Below, piece by piece: positions 16,484 to 23,087 of a stretch of 23,698 nucleotides of DNA. The DNA is from JAFGPL01 sp046485045 (GTDB lineage: Bacteria > Bacteroidota > Bacteroidia > Bacteroidales > UBA10428): contig JAWOHT010000223.1 in the NCBI GenBank assembly GCA_046485045.1, positions 1 to 23,698 on the forward strand, written 5' to 3'. The translations under genes were made by a program, and so were the position numbers. The notes under the pieces were generated by a model that saw only the letters and a program-made list of their open reading frames with translations, was not told the origin of the DNA and made no database searches. Each line of letters starts with the position of its first letter. Position 1 is the first letter of the stretch.

Positions 16484-17140
16484 TTACCAGAAATAATTAT
16501 CAATAACAGAACGGTTTCGATAAATTGCATATGGATGATCGTTCTTAATATAATCAAACCGGGCGCCAAAGTGAAGGTTTTCCTTAATCCTGTAATTCAG
16601 TTGAAATGACACCCCTTCCCGGTTGGTATTAAGGAACAATGGGTTAATATTCTTATTCTGATAAGGTGAATACTCTTTGAAAGCAATTCCGGTGAGTGTA
16701 AGCCTGGGGGTAAGCAGGTAGTCTCCCTTGGCATAAAAACCCATTGTGGCATGGTTAAAGGCAGATTGTGAAATACCAGGTTCTGAAGCCGAAAAACCGG
16801 GCATGTTTGAATATCTTGAAAACCTTACAAATGAACCAACACTCAATCTGAAACTTTGATTTATTTTAAACGATCCATCGGCACCTGCATGCATTCCCTG
16901 TGCTGCGCCATATAATCCCGACCAGGAAAAACCGGTACCTGCATAATAATTCATTTTAAGGGGGAATTTACGGCTTTTTTGTCCTGCATCGTTTGTTAAA
17001 CCTGTAAAATCTCCTGCCTGAAAATAATCCTTATCTGTTTCAAGCGAGTCAATACCTGAACGATCGGTTGTTTGTGCGTTTGCATAATGTACAAAACCAG
17101 CCAAAGCTATTATTACAAGTATGTTTTTACAAATATTCAT
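16484..17140 (-). CDS. Hypothetical exported protein, probable small outer-membrane beta-barrel
   Basis: I do not recognise a named family. The 218-residue product has a Sec signal peptide ending YANAQ (about 1-23). A short acidic linker follows, then alternating hydrophobic/polar strands rich in Gly, Tyr and Phe. The strands are separated by polar turns, for example MNYYAGTGFSW, FRLSVGSFVRFSRY and LHFGARFDYIKND. The chain ends in NYFW, and a terminal aromatic residue is the usual sorting signal of outer-membrane barrels. About 160 residues remain for the barrel, enough for roughly eight strands. It is convergent with the propeller gene (21-bp gap) and lies 37 bp downstream of the Rel-like gene on the same strand. 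Function unknown. Confidence 0.65.
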   Translation of the reverse strand: MNICKNILVIIALAGFVHYANAQTTDRSGIDSLETDKDYFQAGDFTGLTNDAGQKSRKFPLKMNYYAGTGFSWSGLYGAAQGMHAGADGSFKINQSFRLSVGSFVRFSRYSNMPGFSASEPGISQSAFNHATMGFYAKGDYLLTPRLTLTGIAFKEYSPYQNKNINPLFLNTNREGVSFQLNYRIKENLHFGARFDYIKNDHPYAIYRNRSVIDNYFW

Positions 17141-17157
17141 TTTTGAAAACCATTATT

Positions 17158-17165
17158 CAAAAATA
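17158..17165 (-). promoter_or_regulatory. Possible -7 element before the small barrel gene
   Basis: TATTTTTG on the minus strand is an exact TAnnTTTG match and would give a leader of about 12 nt before the ATG at 17140. No TTG stands at the expected -33 distance, so the call is weak. Without it the gene depends on read-through from the Rel-like gene. Confidence 0.25.
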
Positions 17166-17177
17166 GTAAAAATTTAT

Positions 17178-19373
17178 TTAAAACTGTCTTCCCTTATCAT
17201 TGTAACCTTCATATCGTTTAACGCTAAATATCCCTTTAATTTTATGAAGCCTGGCTATCAAAGAATCGAGATGTTTATTGTCAAGCACCATTAGTTTAAG
17301 CTTACCCTGAAATACACCATTATCGCTGTCAATCGCGATGGAGCGCAGGGCTACTTTCTGTTCTTTGGAAATCACATCTGAAATGCTGTTCAGCAGACCG
17401 GGCACATCTTCGCCCGAAATGGCAATATCTACTGGAAAAGAAGTAACGCCATCGCTTTTGTTCCAGCGGGCCCTGATTACCCGGTAACCGTATTTTGACA
17501 ACAAGCGTGAAGCATTTGGACAATTCGTGCGATGTATCTTTATTCCTTCACCGATGGTAACAAAACCGAAAATATCATCACCAAATATTGGATTACAGCA
17601 TTTGGCTAATTTGTAATCTACGTTTGATACCTTGTCGTCAATAATCAAAAAATCATCGGCCCCATGGTATTTTGGTTCCTGTGGCACTGGTTTGTTCTCT
17701 TCTGCAATTACTGCTTCCCCTGTCTGTTTTTCGAGTAAAGCAATAAAATCTTTGATCTCACCCATCTCAATTTTTTCATTGGCAATGAGCGAATACAGGT
17801 CTTGCGCATTTTTCTGTTTGAAATGCTTCAGAAGTGATCTGATTAATTCGTCGGCAAAAGGTATCTTCCAGTTTTTAAGCCTGCGCTGTAAAATTTCTTT
17901 TCCTTGTTCAGCTTCTTTTACTTTCTCTTCATTCAGCTTTTGCCTGATTTTGTTCTTGGCTTTTGTCGTAACCACAAAACTCAGCCAGTCGCGCTTGGGA
18001 GTCTGGTTTTTGGAAGTAATTATTTCTACCTTGTCGCCATTATTCATAACATGCCTTATGGGCACATTTTTTCCGTTTACCTTTGCACCAGAGCAGATTG
18101 ATCCGAGATTTGAATGAATATCGTATGCAAAATCCAGGACAGTGGCGCCTTCGGGAAATTTTCTAAGGTCACCTTTCGGGGTGAACACAAAAATCTCTTT
18201 TGAATAGAGGCTCAGTTTAAAATCGTCAATGAATTCACCTGCATCCGATTGTGGAGTTTCCAAAACTTCACGCACTTTAAGCAGCCATCCGTCCAAACCG
18301 TGTTCGCTGGTATCTCCCTTGTATTTCCAATGCGCTGCAAAACCTTTTTCGGCAATCTCGTTCATGCGGACAGTACGTATCTGCACTTCCACCCACCTAC
18401 CCCCGGGGCCAATGACTGTGGTATGGAGCGATTCGTAACCATTTGTTTTCGGCACTGAAATCCAGTCGCGCAACCGCAAAGGGTTAGGCTGAAAAATGTC
18501 TGTTATCAGCGAATAGGCCTTCCAGCAGTCAGATTTTTCATTCTTCGGCTCGCTGCTGAGGATGATGCGAATGGCAAAAAGATCGTAAATATGTTCAAAA
18601 CCTACCTCCTTCTTCTTCATCTTGTTCCAGATAGAAAAGATTGATTTTGGTCTCCCCTTGATTTCAAAAGCAAACTTGTTCTCCTTAAGCACTTTATCAA
18701 TAGGGGCAATAAAGTCTTCGATAAACTGTTTACGGGCGAGCATTGTATCAGACAGTTTTCTGGCGATAAGGTCGTAGGTTTTACGATCGGAATATTTCAG
18801 GTAAAGGTCATCCATTTCAGACTTGATGATATAAAGCCCCAGCCGGTGTGCCAGCGGGGCATACAGGTATGATGCGTCTGAGGCAAGTCTTACCTGGTAT
18901 TCGTGCGACATGGTTTTCATGTTACGCATCATGTGAAGCTGTCGGGCCAGGCAAATCAGTATAACCCGAACATCCTTCGCAAGGTTCAACAATAGTTTTC
19001 GGAGATTTTCCGCATCAGAAGGATTGGTTTCGTATCCTATGTAGTTTATCTTTCCCAATCCATGATAAATTACATCAACCGAGTCGCTGTATTCTTTTGC
19101 TAAACCTGCCCCTTCACGAGGTTTAAACAGTGAAGCTTTATGCAGGAATATACTTATAAGCGAGGTTACCCCCAATCCTATTTCTCTTATAGCAATCGCG
19201 CCAACATTAAGCGCAAACTCCACTGCATACTCGCCGGTAATATCTTTTGCATCGCCTACGGCCGATACCATATACCTGAAAGCTTTATCGAGCTTTTCTA
19301 TATCAGGGTTTCTCCTGTTTTCGATAACAGCTTGTTTTAACTGGCTGTATTTTTTCAATAGGGTTGTATCCAT
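17178..19373 (-). CDS. RelA/SpoT family (p)ppGpp synthetase with degenerate hydrolase domain
   Basis: This alarmone enzyme has 731 residues from the ATG at 19371-19373. A GTG five codons upstream (19386-19388) is in frame, but MDTTLLKKYSQL is the more natural start. The N-terminal HD hydrolase domain is recognisable but its catalytic residues are lost. The usual HDVVEDT reads HKASLFK (His78-Lys79) and the usual ADRLHNMR reads ARQLHMMR (Arg144 for Asp). The synthetase domain looks intact: RPKSIFSIWNKMKKK, YDLFAIRI, RLRDWISVPKTNGYESLH, VEVQIRT and AEKGFAAHWKYK. TGS (FVFTPKGDLRKFPEGATVLD), the CC zinc-type region (KCCNPIFGDD) and a C-terminal ACT domain follow. The RLRD sequence is like the RxKD of bifunctional Rel rather than the ExDD of RelA. 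Prediction: synthesis without hydrolysis, so another hydrolase must exist in the genome. Confidence 0.9.
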   Translation of the reverse strand: MDTTLLKKYSQLKQAVIENRRNPDIEKLDKAFRYMVSAVGDAKDITGEYAVEFALNVGAIAIREIGLGVTSLISIFLHKASLFKPREGAGLAKEYSDSVDVIYHGLGKINYIGYETNPSDAENLRKLLLNLAKDVRVILICLARQLHMMRNMKTMSHEYQVRLASDASYLYAPLAHRLGLYIIKSEMDDLYLKYSDRKTYDLIARKLSDTMLARKQFIEDFIAPIDKVLKENKFAFEIKGRPKSIFSIWNKMKKKEVGFEHIYDLFAIRIILSSEPKNEKSDCWKAYSLITDIFQPNPLRLRDWISVPKTNGYESLHTTVIGPGGRWVEVQIRTVRMNEIAEKGFAAHWKYKGDTSEHGLDGWLLKVREVLETPQSDAGEFIDDFKLSLYSKEIFVFTPKGDLRKFPEGATVLDFAYDIHSNLGSICSGAKVNGKNVPIRHVMNNGDKVEIITSKNQTPKRDWLSFVVTTKAKNKIRQKLNEEKVKEAEQGKEILQRRLKNWKIPFADELIRSLLKHFKQKNAQDLYSLIANEKIEMGEIKDFIALLEKQTGEAVIAEENKPVPQEPKYHGADDFLIIDDKVSNVDYKLAKCCNPIFGDDIFGFVTIGEGIKIHRTNCPNASRLLSKYGYRVIRARWNKSDGVTSFPVDIAISGEDVPGLLNSISDVISKEQKVALRSIAIDSDNGVFQGKLKLMVLDNKHLDSLIARLHKIKGIFSVKRYEGYNDKGRQF

Positions 19374-19427
19374 GGTCAACAGCAACACAAAATATTATTA
19401 AACCATTACCTGTAAAATGTATTTACA

Positions 19428-19459
19428 CAAAATTAATCAATCTGACGGCGATAACCCAA
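19428..19459 (-). promoter_or_regulatory. Promoter for the Rel-like gene
   Basis: On the minus strand TTG (19459-19457), 21 bp, then TAATTTTG (19435-19428), an exact TAnnTTTG match. The start would be near 19421, about 48 nt before the ATG at 19373. The -33 element abuts the T-tail of the upstream terminator. Confidence 0.5.
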
Positions 19460-19498
19460 TAATAAGAAAATGGACGGGAATTATTTTTTCCTGTCCAT
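19458..19498 (-). terminator. Intrinsic terminator overlapping the DUF2721 stop codon
   Basis: Read on the minus strand, an 11-bp stem with one mismatch (ATGGACAGGAA / TTCCCGTCCAT, at 19498-19488 and 19480-19470) encloses a 7-nt loop containing the TAA stop. The tail is TTTCTTATTATT. The last codons (Met-Asp-Arg-Lys) form one arm of the stem, so the hairpin can end the response regulator/DUF2721 transcript. Confidence 0.65.
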
Positions 19499-19885
19499 AT
19501 CTTCTATATCGCCCAGGTGCAGGTTAAGCGCATTTACAGAAATCTGTATCTCCCAAACAGACAGCGCCAGTGAAGTAATAAGCAGCAGCAGTGCAAAACC
19601 AAAAATAAATTCTGCGACCATAGTGTATTGAATATATATAAGGAACATGCACATTACGCATAAGAGCAGGCTGGTGATTCCAAGTACCTGCATGTTCCTT
19701 ATCAGCAAGAGTCTTTTTCTAAGGTTTTTTATTTGTCCAAAAATCCTGCTGTCGGGGGTTTGTTTATATTGTGTATGCAGGTTCCTTACTAGCGAAGCCA
19801 GTGCAAGAAAACGATTGGTATAAGCTAACAGCAGCAGCGAAATTGCTGAAAACAAAAGGGCGGGTGTAGTCAGCGTCAAGGCCAT
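19481..19885 (-). CDS. DUF2721 family small membrane protein
   Basis: The product is 134 residues from the ATG at 19883-19885. The frame extends 8 codons upstream to a TTG that would overlap the response-regulator gene, but the ATG gives MALTLTTPALLFSAISLLLL, which matches how DUF2721 proteins usually begin. A first membrane helix covers about 8-26, followed by AYTNRFLALASLVRNLH, a conserved family segment. Two more hydrophobic helices lie about 65-105, and the tail is acidic to basic (EDMDRKK). Function of the family is unknown to me. It starts 7 bp after the response-regulator stop and ends within a terminator hairpin, so the two genes form a two-gene transcript. Confidence 0.82.
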   Translation of the reverse strand: MALTLTTPALLFSAISLLLLAYTNRFLALASLVRNLHTQYKQTPDSRIFGQIKNLRKRLLLIRNMQVLGITSLLLCVMCMFLIYIQYTMVAEFIFGFALLLLITSLALSVWEIQISVNALNLHLGDIEDMDRKK

Positions 19886-19892
19886 AAAGAAT

Positions 19893-20447
19893 TTAAATAT
19901 ATTGCGCAATCATCCTTAACAACCTGTCGCGTGTAATGGGTTTGGCCAGAAAATCATTGCATCCGGCATCTAAATAGGTCAACCGGTCTTTCTCAGAAAT
20001 ATAGGCTGTTTGGGCGATTACTACCATATTTTTATTCAGTTCCCTGATTATTTTTGTTGCATCTACGCCATTCATTACAGGCATTTTTATATCCATCAGC
20101 ACCACATCAATTTCGGGATTGTGTTTTACAGCATCAACAGCCTCTTGCCCGTTTTTTGCCCAGATTATTGCAGCATTTGTTTTTGCAAGGGCTGCTTTCA
20201 GAAAAAGGTAATTGGTTTCTTCATCCTCGGCAATAAGAAAAATTTTATCGCTCCAGTCATACATAACAACCTGTCCGGCATATTCAGGCCTGCTTAATTC
20301 AGTTCCGTTCGAAGCTGAATAGGAAACCATATATTTGATATCGTAAAATTCTCTCTGATTGAATTCATCCGAAAAATTTAATTGTTCTTTAGTGGCAGGA
20401 TTAAATTCCGGACAAAAAGTCTCTGTGAAACAATTCATATAAATCAT
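19893..20447 (-). CDS. Stand-alone response regulator (receiver domain with N-terminal extension)
   Basis: The product is 184 residues from the ATG at 20445-20447. An in-frame TTG lies at 20463-20465 and a second ATG at 20436-20438; the start is uncertain. Residues 1-67 match no domain I recognise. Residues 68-184 are a CheY-like receiver: acidic pocket Glu74-Asp75-Glu76 (IAEDEE), phosphoacceptor Asp119 (VLMDIKMP), switch Thr147 (AQTAY) and Lys169 (AKPI). All are intact, so phosphorylation is expected. There is no DNA-binding output domain. The receiver reads like those fused to hybrid histidine kinases in this phylum, so it may exchange phosphate with a kinase encoded elsewhere. Co-transcription with the DUF2721 membrane protein is the only local clue. 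Confidence 0.88.
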   Translation of the reverse strand: MIYMNCFTETFCPEFNPATKEQLNFSDEFNQREFYDIKYMVSYSASNGTELSRPEYAGQVVMYDWSDKIFLIAEDEETNYLFLKAALAKTNAAIIWAKNGQEAVDAVKHNPEIDVVLMDIKMPVMNGVDATKIIRELNKNMVVIAQTAYISEKDRLTYLDAGCNDFLAKPITRDRLLRMIAQYI

Positions 20448-20732
20448 TTTTTTTTGCTGGTTCAAAATAATATATTAAAAATTTTACATGCAAATCATAC
20501 ATTGCCCTTATACTGTATAAATAAGTTAATTGGTCAAAATAAACCTTTGATAAAAACCTTATATTTTCAGCTAAGGAATTGATTATAAATAAAAAGAAAT
20601 AAAAATTAAAAAAACAAAGGGGTTGTTGATAAGTTTTAAGATGAGAAAGAAATAAAATTAAAGACCATTAGTTCTTTCAGGATTTTGAAACGCAAAGATA
20701 CATAAAATATTATAAATAATTCAGAAATCTAA
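20448..20732. other. AT-rich gap between response regulator and metA
   Basis: About 285 bp of strongly AT-rich DNA with no convincing ORF or RNA gene. It should hold the end of the metA transcript and the leader of the response-regulator transcript. No strong terminator hairpin was found for metA. A single -7-like element stands at 20693-20700. Confidence 0.5.
20693..20700 (-). promoter_or_regulatory. Possible -7 element for the response regulator/DUF2721 transcript
   Basis: TATCTTTG on the minus strand is an exact TAnnTTTG match followed by CG, as in many Bacteroidota promoters. No TTG lies at the expected -33 distance. The leader would be about 240 nt, which is long. Confidence 0.35.
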
Positions 20733-21650
20733 CTATTTTATTTCGTTTATATTATAAGGGGTCATCTGGTATAGATAGTAATTGAGCCAGTTGTAATACA
20801 ACAGGTTGGCATGGCTTTTCCACCTCACTTTTGGCGTCAGGTCAGGATTGTCGTCTGGATAGTAATTTTTAGGAATTTCAATGGGCAAGCCTTTTTTCAG
20901 GTCACGCTCATACTCTACCTTGAGCGTTGAGGGATCATATTCTGAATGTCCTGTTACAAATATCTGTCTGCCATCATTGGTCATTACCATATATACGCCG
21001 GCTTCATCCGATTCTGCTACAATTTCAAGTTCGGGCACTTTTTCTATGTCACTTCGCCTGACTTCTGTATGTCGGGAATGGGGTGCCTGAAATTCTTCAT
21101 CAAATCCCCGAATCAATGGTATTTTCGGGTTTTTGATATAATGATTGAACACACCAAACATTTTTGCAGGCAGCTTGTATTTAGGAATACCATAATAATG
21201 ATATAAACCGGCCTGGGCACCCCAGCAAATAAACATGGTAGAGGTAACATTTGTCTTTACCCAATCCATGATTTCCTGAAGTTCTTTCCAGTAATCTACT
21301 TCTTCGAATTCGAGGTGTTCGATGGGTGCACCGGTTATGATCATTCCGTCGAACTTTCTGTTCTTTATCTCGTCAAAAGTTTTATAAAAAGTCCGAAGAT
21401 GCTCAATAGGCGTATGCCTGGAGACATGATCCCTGGTATGCAGCAAAATGACTTCTACCTGAAGGGGAGTATTTGACAGCAATCTTAAAATATGTGTTTC
21501 AGTGGTTATTTTTAACGGCATAAGGTTAAGAATAACAATTTGCATAGGACGAATATCCTGATGCGTTGCCCTGGTAACGTCCATGACAAAAATGTTCTCT
21601 TCCTGCAGAATTCCCACTGCCGGAAGTTTATCGGGAATATTTAAAGGCAT
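20733..21650 (-). CDS. metA: MetA family homoserine O-acyltransferase, predicted acetyl-CoA dependent
   Basis: This enzyme acylates L-homoserine in the first committed step of methionine synthesis. The 305-residue protein matches the usual family length. The catalytic nucleophile Cys142 is in FICWGAQAG; His235 and Glu237 are in TGHSEYD. The residue that sets acyl-donor choice in this family, position 111, is Glu (GAPIEHLEF). In published work on Bacillus cereus and E. coli MetA, Glu111 goes with acetyl-CoA and Gly111 with succinyl-CoA. Despite the common label homoserine O-succinyltransferase, this protein should therefore be an O-acetyltransferase. It is a single-gene unit with gaps on both sides. 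I saw no SAM riboswitch in the upstream 328 bp. Confidence 0.93.
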   Translation of the reverse strand: MPLNIPDKLPAVGILQEENIFVMDVTRATHQDIRPMQIVILNLMPLKITTETHILRLLSNTPLQVEVILLHTRDHVSRHTPIEHLRTFYKTFDEIKNRKFDGMIITGAPIEHLEFEEVDYWKELQEIMDWVKTNVTSTMFICWGAQAGLYHYYGIPKYKLPAKMFGVFNHYIKNPKIPLIRGFDEEFQAPHSRHTEVRRSDIEKVPELEIVAESDEAGVYMVMTNDGRQIFVTGHSEYDPSTLKVEYERDLKKGLPIEIPKNYYPDDNPDLTPKVRWKSHANLLYYNWLNYYLYQMTPYNINEIK

Positions 21651-21675
21651 TTGATGATTATTTACAATTCTGACA

Positions 21676-21683
21676 CAAAAATA
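21676..21683 (-). promoter_or_regulatory. Possible -7 element for metA
   Basis: TATTTTTG on the minus strand is an exact TAnnTTTG match, giving a leader of about 20 nt before the ATG at 21650. No TTG stands at the proper -33 distance. Confidence 0.35.
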
Positions 21684-21897
21684 ATATTATTGAATATTTT
21701 TATTTGAGAAATGCTGAATAATGTTTCGAATTTTATTTTAAGAAGGTAATTATCTAAAAACAATTTAAGTTATGAAATGTCTTAACACATAAGATTTTTA
21801 ACACATTTTTAACTACAGAATACAACCTGAATGCGTTTTTTCCGTAACCATCTCTGAATACCATCTGAAATATAAACGTAATATTGCAACTTATTGA

Positions 21898-21927
21898 TTG
21901 AATTTGACATATATATATTTATTTTTT
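21898..21927 (+). promoter_or_regulatory. Possible promoter for the OB-fold-like gene
   Basis: TTG (21898-21900), 19 bp, then TATTTTTT (21920-21927), one mismatch from TAnnTTTG. The leader would be about 45 nt. The AT-rich context makes chance matches likely. Confidence 0.3.
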
Positions 21928-21978
21928 TGGCAAGCTTTTTGTAAAATTATTATTGAAGACAACTAAAAAAACGAAATC

Positions 21979-22962
21979 ATGAAAAAGTCAATATTTTTAT
22001 TGGCAATGTTGTTGATGGCAGCAACTGCATTTACACAAACCTCAAGGAGGAGCGCCAATAGCCCGACACCTGCCAGGGAAGAAAAAGAAAAGAGTACCAC
22101 CACTCCAAAAAGAGAAGTAACTACCCGAAGCAGCAGTTCAAATACAAATAGCGGAACCGAAAGAAGACAAGTAACAACAGGTCAGAACAATACTGCCACG
22201 CAGGGAAGTACACGGAGCAACAGTAATACAGGTACCGGAAGAAGAGAGGTAACTGTAAAGCAATCAGAGAACCCTGCACATAAAAGTCCTCAGAATAGTT
22301 CTGCTACTGTAAGAAGAGGTAGCGGCAACACAGACCATCATTCTGAAAACAGAAACATAAACAATAAAGCTAACCAGAAACAGGTTCAGCATCAAAACAG
22401 ATCAACCAATCATACTGTTGTTAGATCTACCCCTCATGGTTCAAACAGCGGTGTAAGATATGAATCCCCGCGTGTTTACAGAGAAACCAGGGTTGTTCAG
22501 CACCATTATAAACGCCCGCCGAGAGACAGTTACTACAGGTCAAGACACTATCCCTACCGTGAACCGGCGCGGTTCGAGATATACTGGACCCCTTCTATGC
22601 GAATCGAGTATTCAAGGTATTACCCGATGGTAAACCACTGGAGATATACCGACGGGTACAGGATACCGACCATTTCGGCTTACGATGCGGTTTTCTATCA
22701 TGGCGAGGTGATGAATGTATACGGAAAAGTTTACGAGGTTTTCTACACCGGAAAAACCGATGAATACATTCTCTATTTCGGCGCTTATTATCCTTACCAC
22801 GATTTTAGCGTAGTACTTCCCGGATGGATTGCCAGAAGACTGAGCAGATGGCCTGAACGATATTTCGAAAGACAACATGTAATGACCACGGGGCTGGTTA
22901 CTGTATATGATAATATACCCGAAGTAGTAATAAGAAATACCGGACAGATAAGGATATACTAA
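21979..22962 (+). CDS. Secreted basic low-complexity protein with OB-fold-like C-terminal domain
   Basis: The 327-residue product has a signal peptide (about 1-20, ending AFTQ). Residues 21-165 are Ser/Thr/Asn/Gln/Arg-rich and probably disordered, with a loosely repeated REVTT/RQVTT/REVTV motif about 25-30 residues apart. A Tyr/Arg/His/Pro-rich stretch (about 165-215) follows. The last about 85 residues look folded: a GEVMNVYGKVYEVFYT strand pair, YILYFGAYYPYHDFSVVL, then TTGLVTVYDNIPEVVIRNTGQI. This order (V-x-G-x-V, FG-x-x-YP-x-x-x-F-x-V-V, G-x-V-x-x-Y-x-x-x-PE-V-V-I) is how I recall small OB-fold nucleic-acid-binding domains found next to or within secreted nucleases. No catalytic domain is seen. 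Inference: an exported nucleic-acid or polyanion binder. A strong terminator follows. Confidence 0.6.
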   Translation: MKKSIFLLAMLLMAATAFTQTSRRSANSPTPAREEKEKSTTTPKREVTTRSSSSNTNSGTERRQVTTGQNNTATQGSTRSNSNTGTGRREVTVKQSENPAHKSPQNSSATVRRGSGNTDHHSENRNINNKANQKQVQHQNRSTNHTVVRSTPHGSNSGVRYESPRVYRETRVVQHHYKRPPRDSYYRSRHYPYREPARFEIYWTPSMRIEYSRYYPMVNHWRYTDGYRIPTISAYDAVFYHGEVMNVYGKVYEVFYTGKTDEYILYFGAYYPYHDFSVVLPGWIARRLSRWPERYFERQHVMTTGLVTVYDNIPEVVIRNTGQIRIY

Positions 22963-22982
22963 CCGTTACAGACAATAACAGG

Positions 22983-23009
22983 AAAGAGGGCATTCAGCCC
23001 TCTTTTTTT
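22983..23009 (+). terminator. Intrinsic terminator after the OB-fold-like gene
   Basis: A perfect 9-bp stem, AAAGAGGGC (22983-22991) with GCCCTCTTT (22997-23005), has a 5-nt ATTCA loop and a run of seven T from 23003. It begins 21 bp after the stop codon and insulates the prephenate dehydrogenase-like gene. Confidence 0.9.
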
Positions 23010-23059
23010 ATGACTTTATGCTGTAAGCTTATTTTCTGCTGTTAATTGCGATTCTTTTG

Positions 23060-23067
23060 TATTTTTG
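23060..23067 (+). promoter_or_regulatory. -7 element for the prephenate dehydrogenase-like gene
   Basis: TATTTTTG followed by C is an exact TAnnTTTG match and gives a leader of about 15 nt before the ATG at 23088. No clear -33 TTG is seen at 19-21 bp. Confidence 0.45.
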
Positions 23068-23087
23068 CAGCTAAAATTCAATCTGAA

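Larger units (their letters stand above)
21651..21978. other. Divergent intergenic region between metA and the OB-fold-like gene
   Basis: These 328 bp are AT-rich. No ORF, GC-rich fold, or SAM-I/SAM-II-like riboswitch pattern was evident on either strand. They hold -7-like elements for both flanking genes, close to the metA side and about 50 bp before the rightward gene. Confidence 0.5.

Noticed and set aside
17178..19388. GTG start at 19388 for the Rel-like gene and TTG starts at 19909 and 20465 for the DUF2721 and response-regulator genes
   Set aside because: In each case a nearby ATG (19373, 19885, 20447) gives a more typical N-terminus; the TTG at 19909 would also overlap the upstream gene.
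20640..20732. Terminator for metA
   Set aside because: Only a weak AAAGA/TCTTT pairing around 20660-20678 with no solid stem or T-tail on the minus strand.
21871..21889. Second copy of the LacI operator region near the OB-fold-like gene (TAAACGT followed by ATTGCAA)
   Set aside because: It resembles 12358-12375 but the CG-centred palindrome is broken (AAACGTAA) and spacing differs; probably chance in AT-rich DNA.
21651..21978. SAM riboswitch in front of metA
   Set aside because: The region is AT-rich, with no multi-stem GC-containing fold or recognisable SAM-I/SAM-II core on the minus strand. A covariance-model search would settle it.
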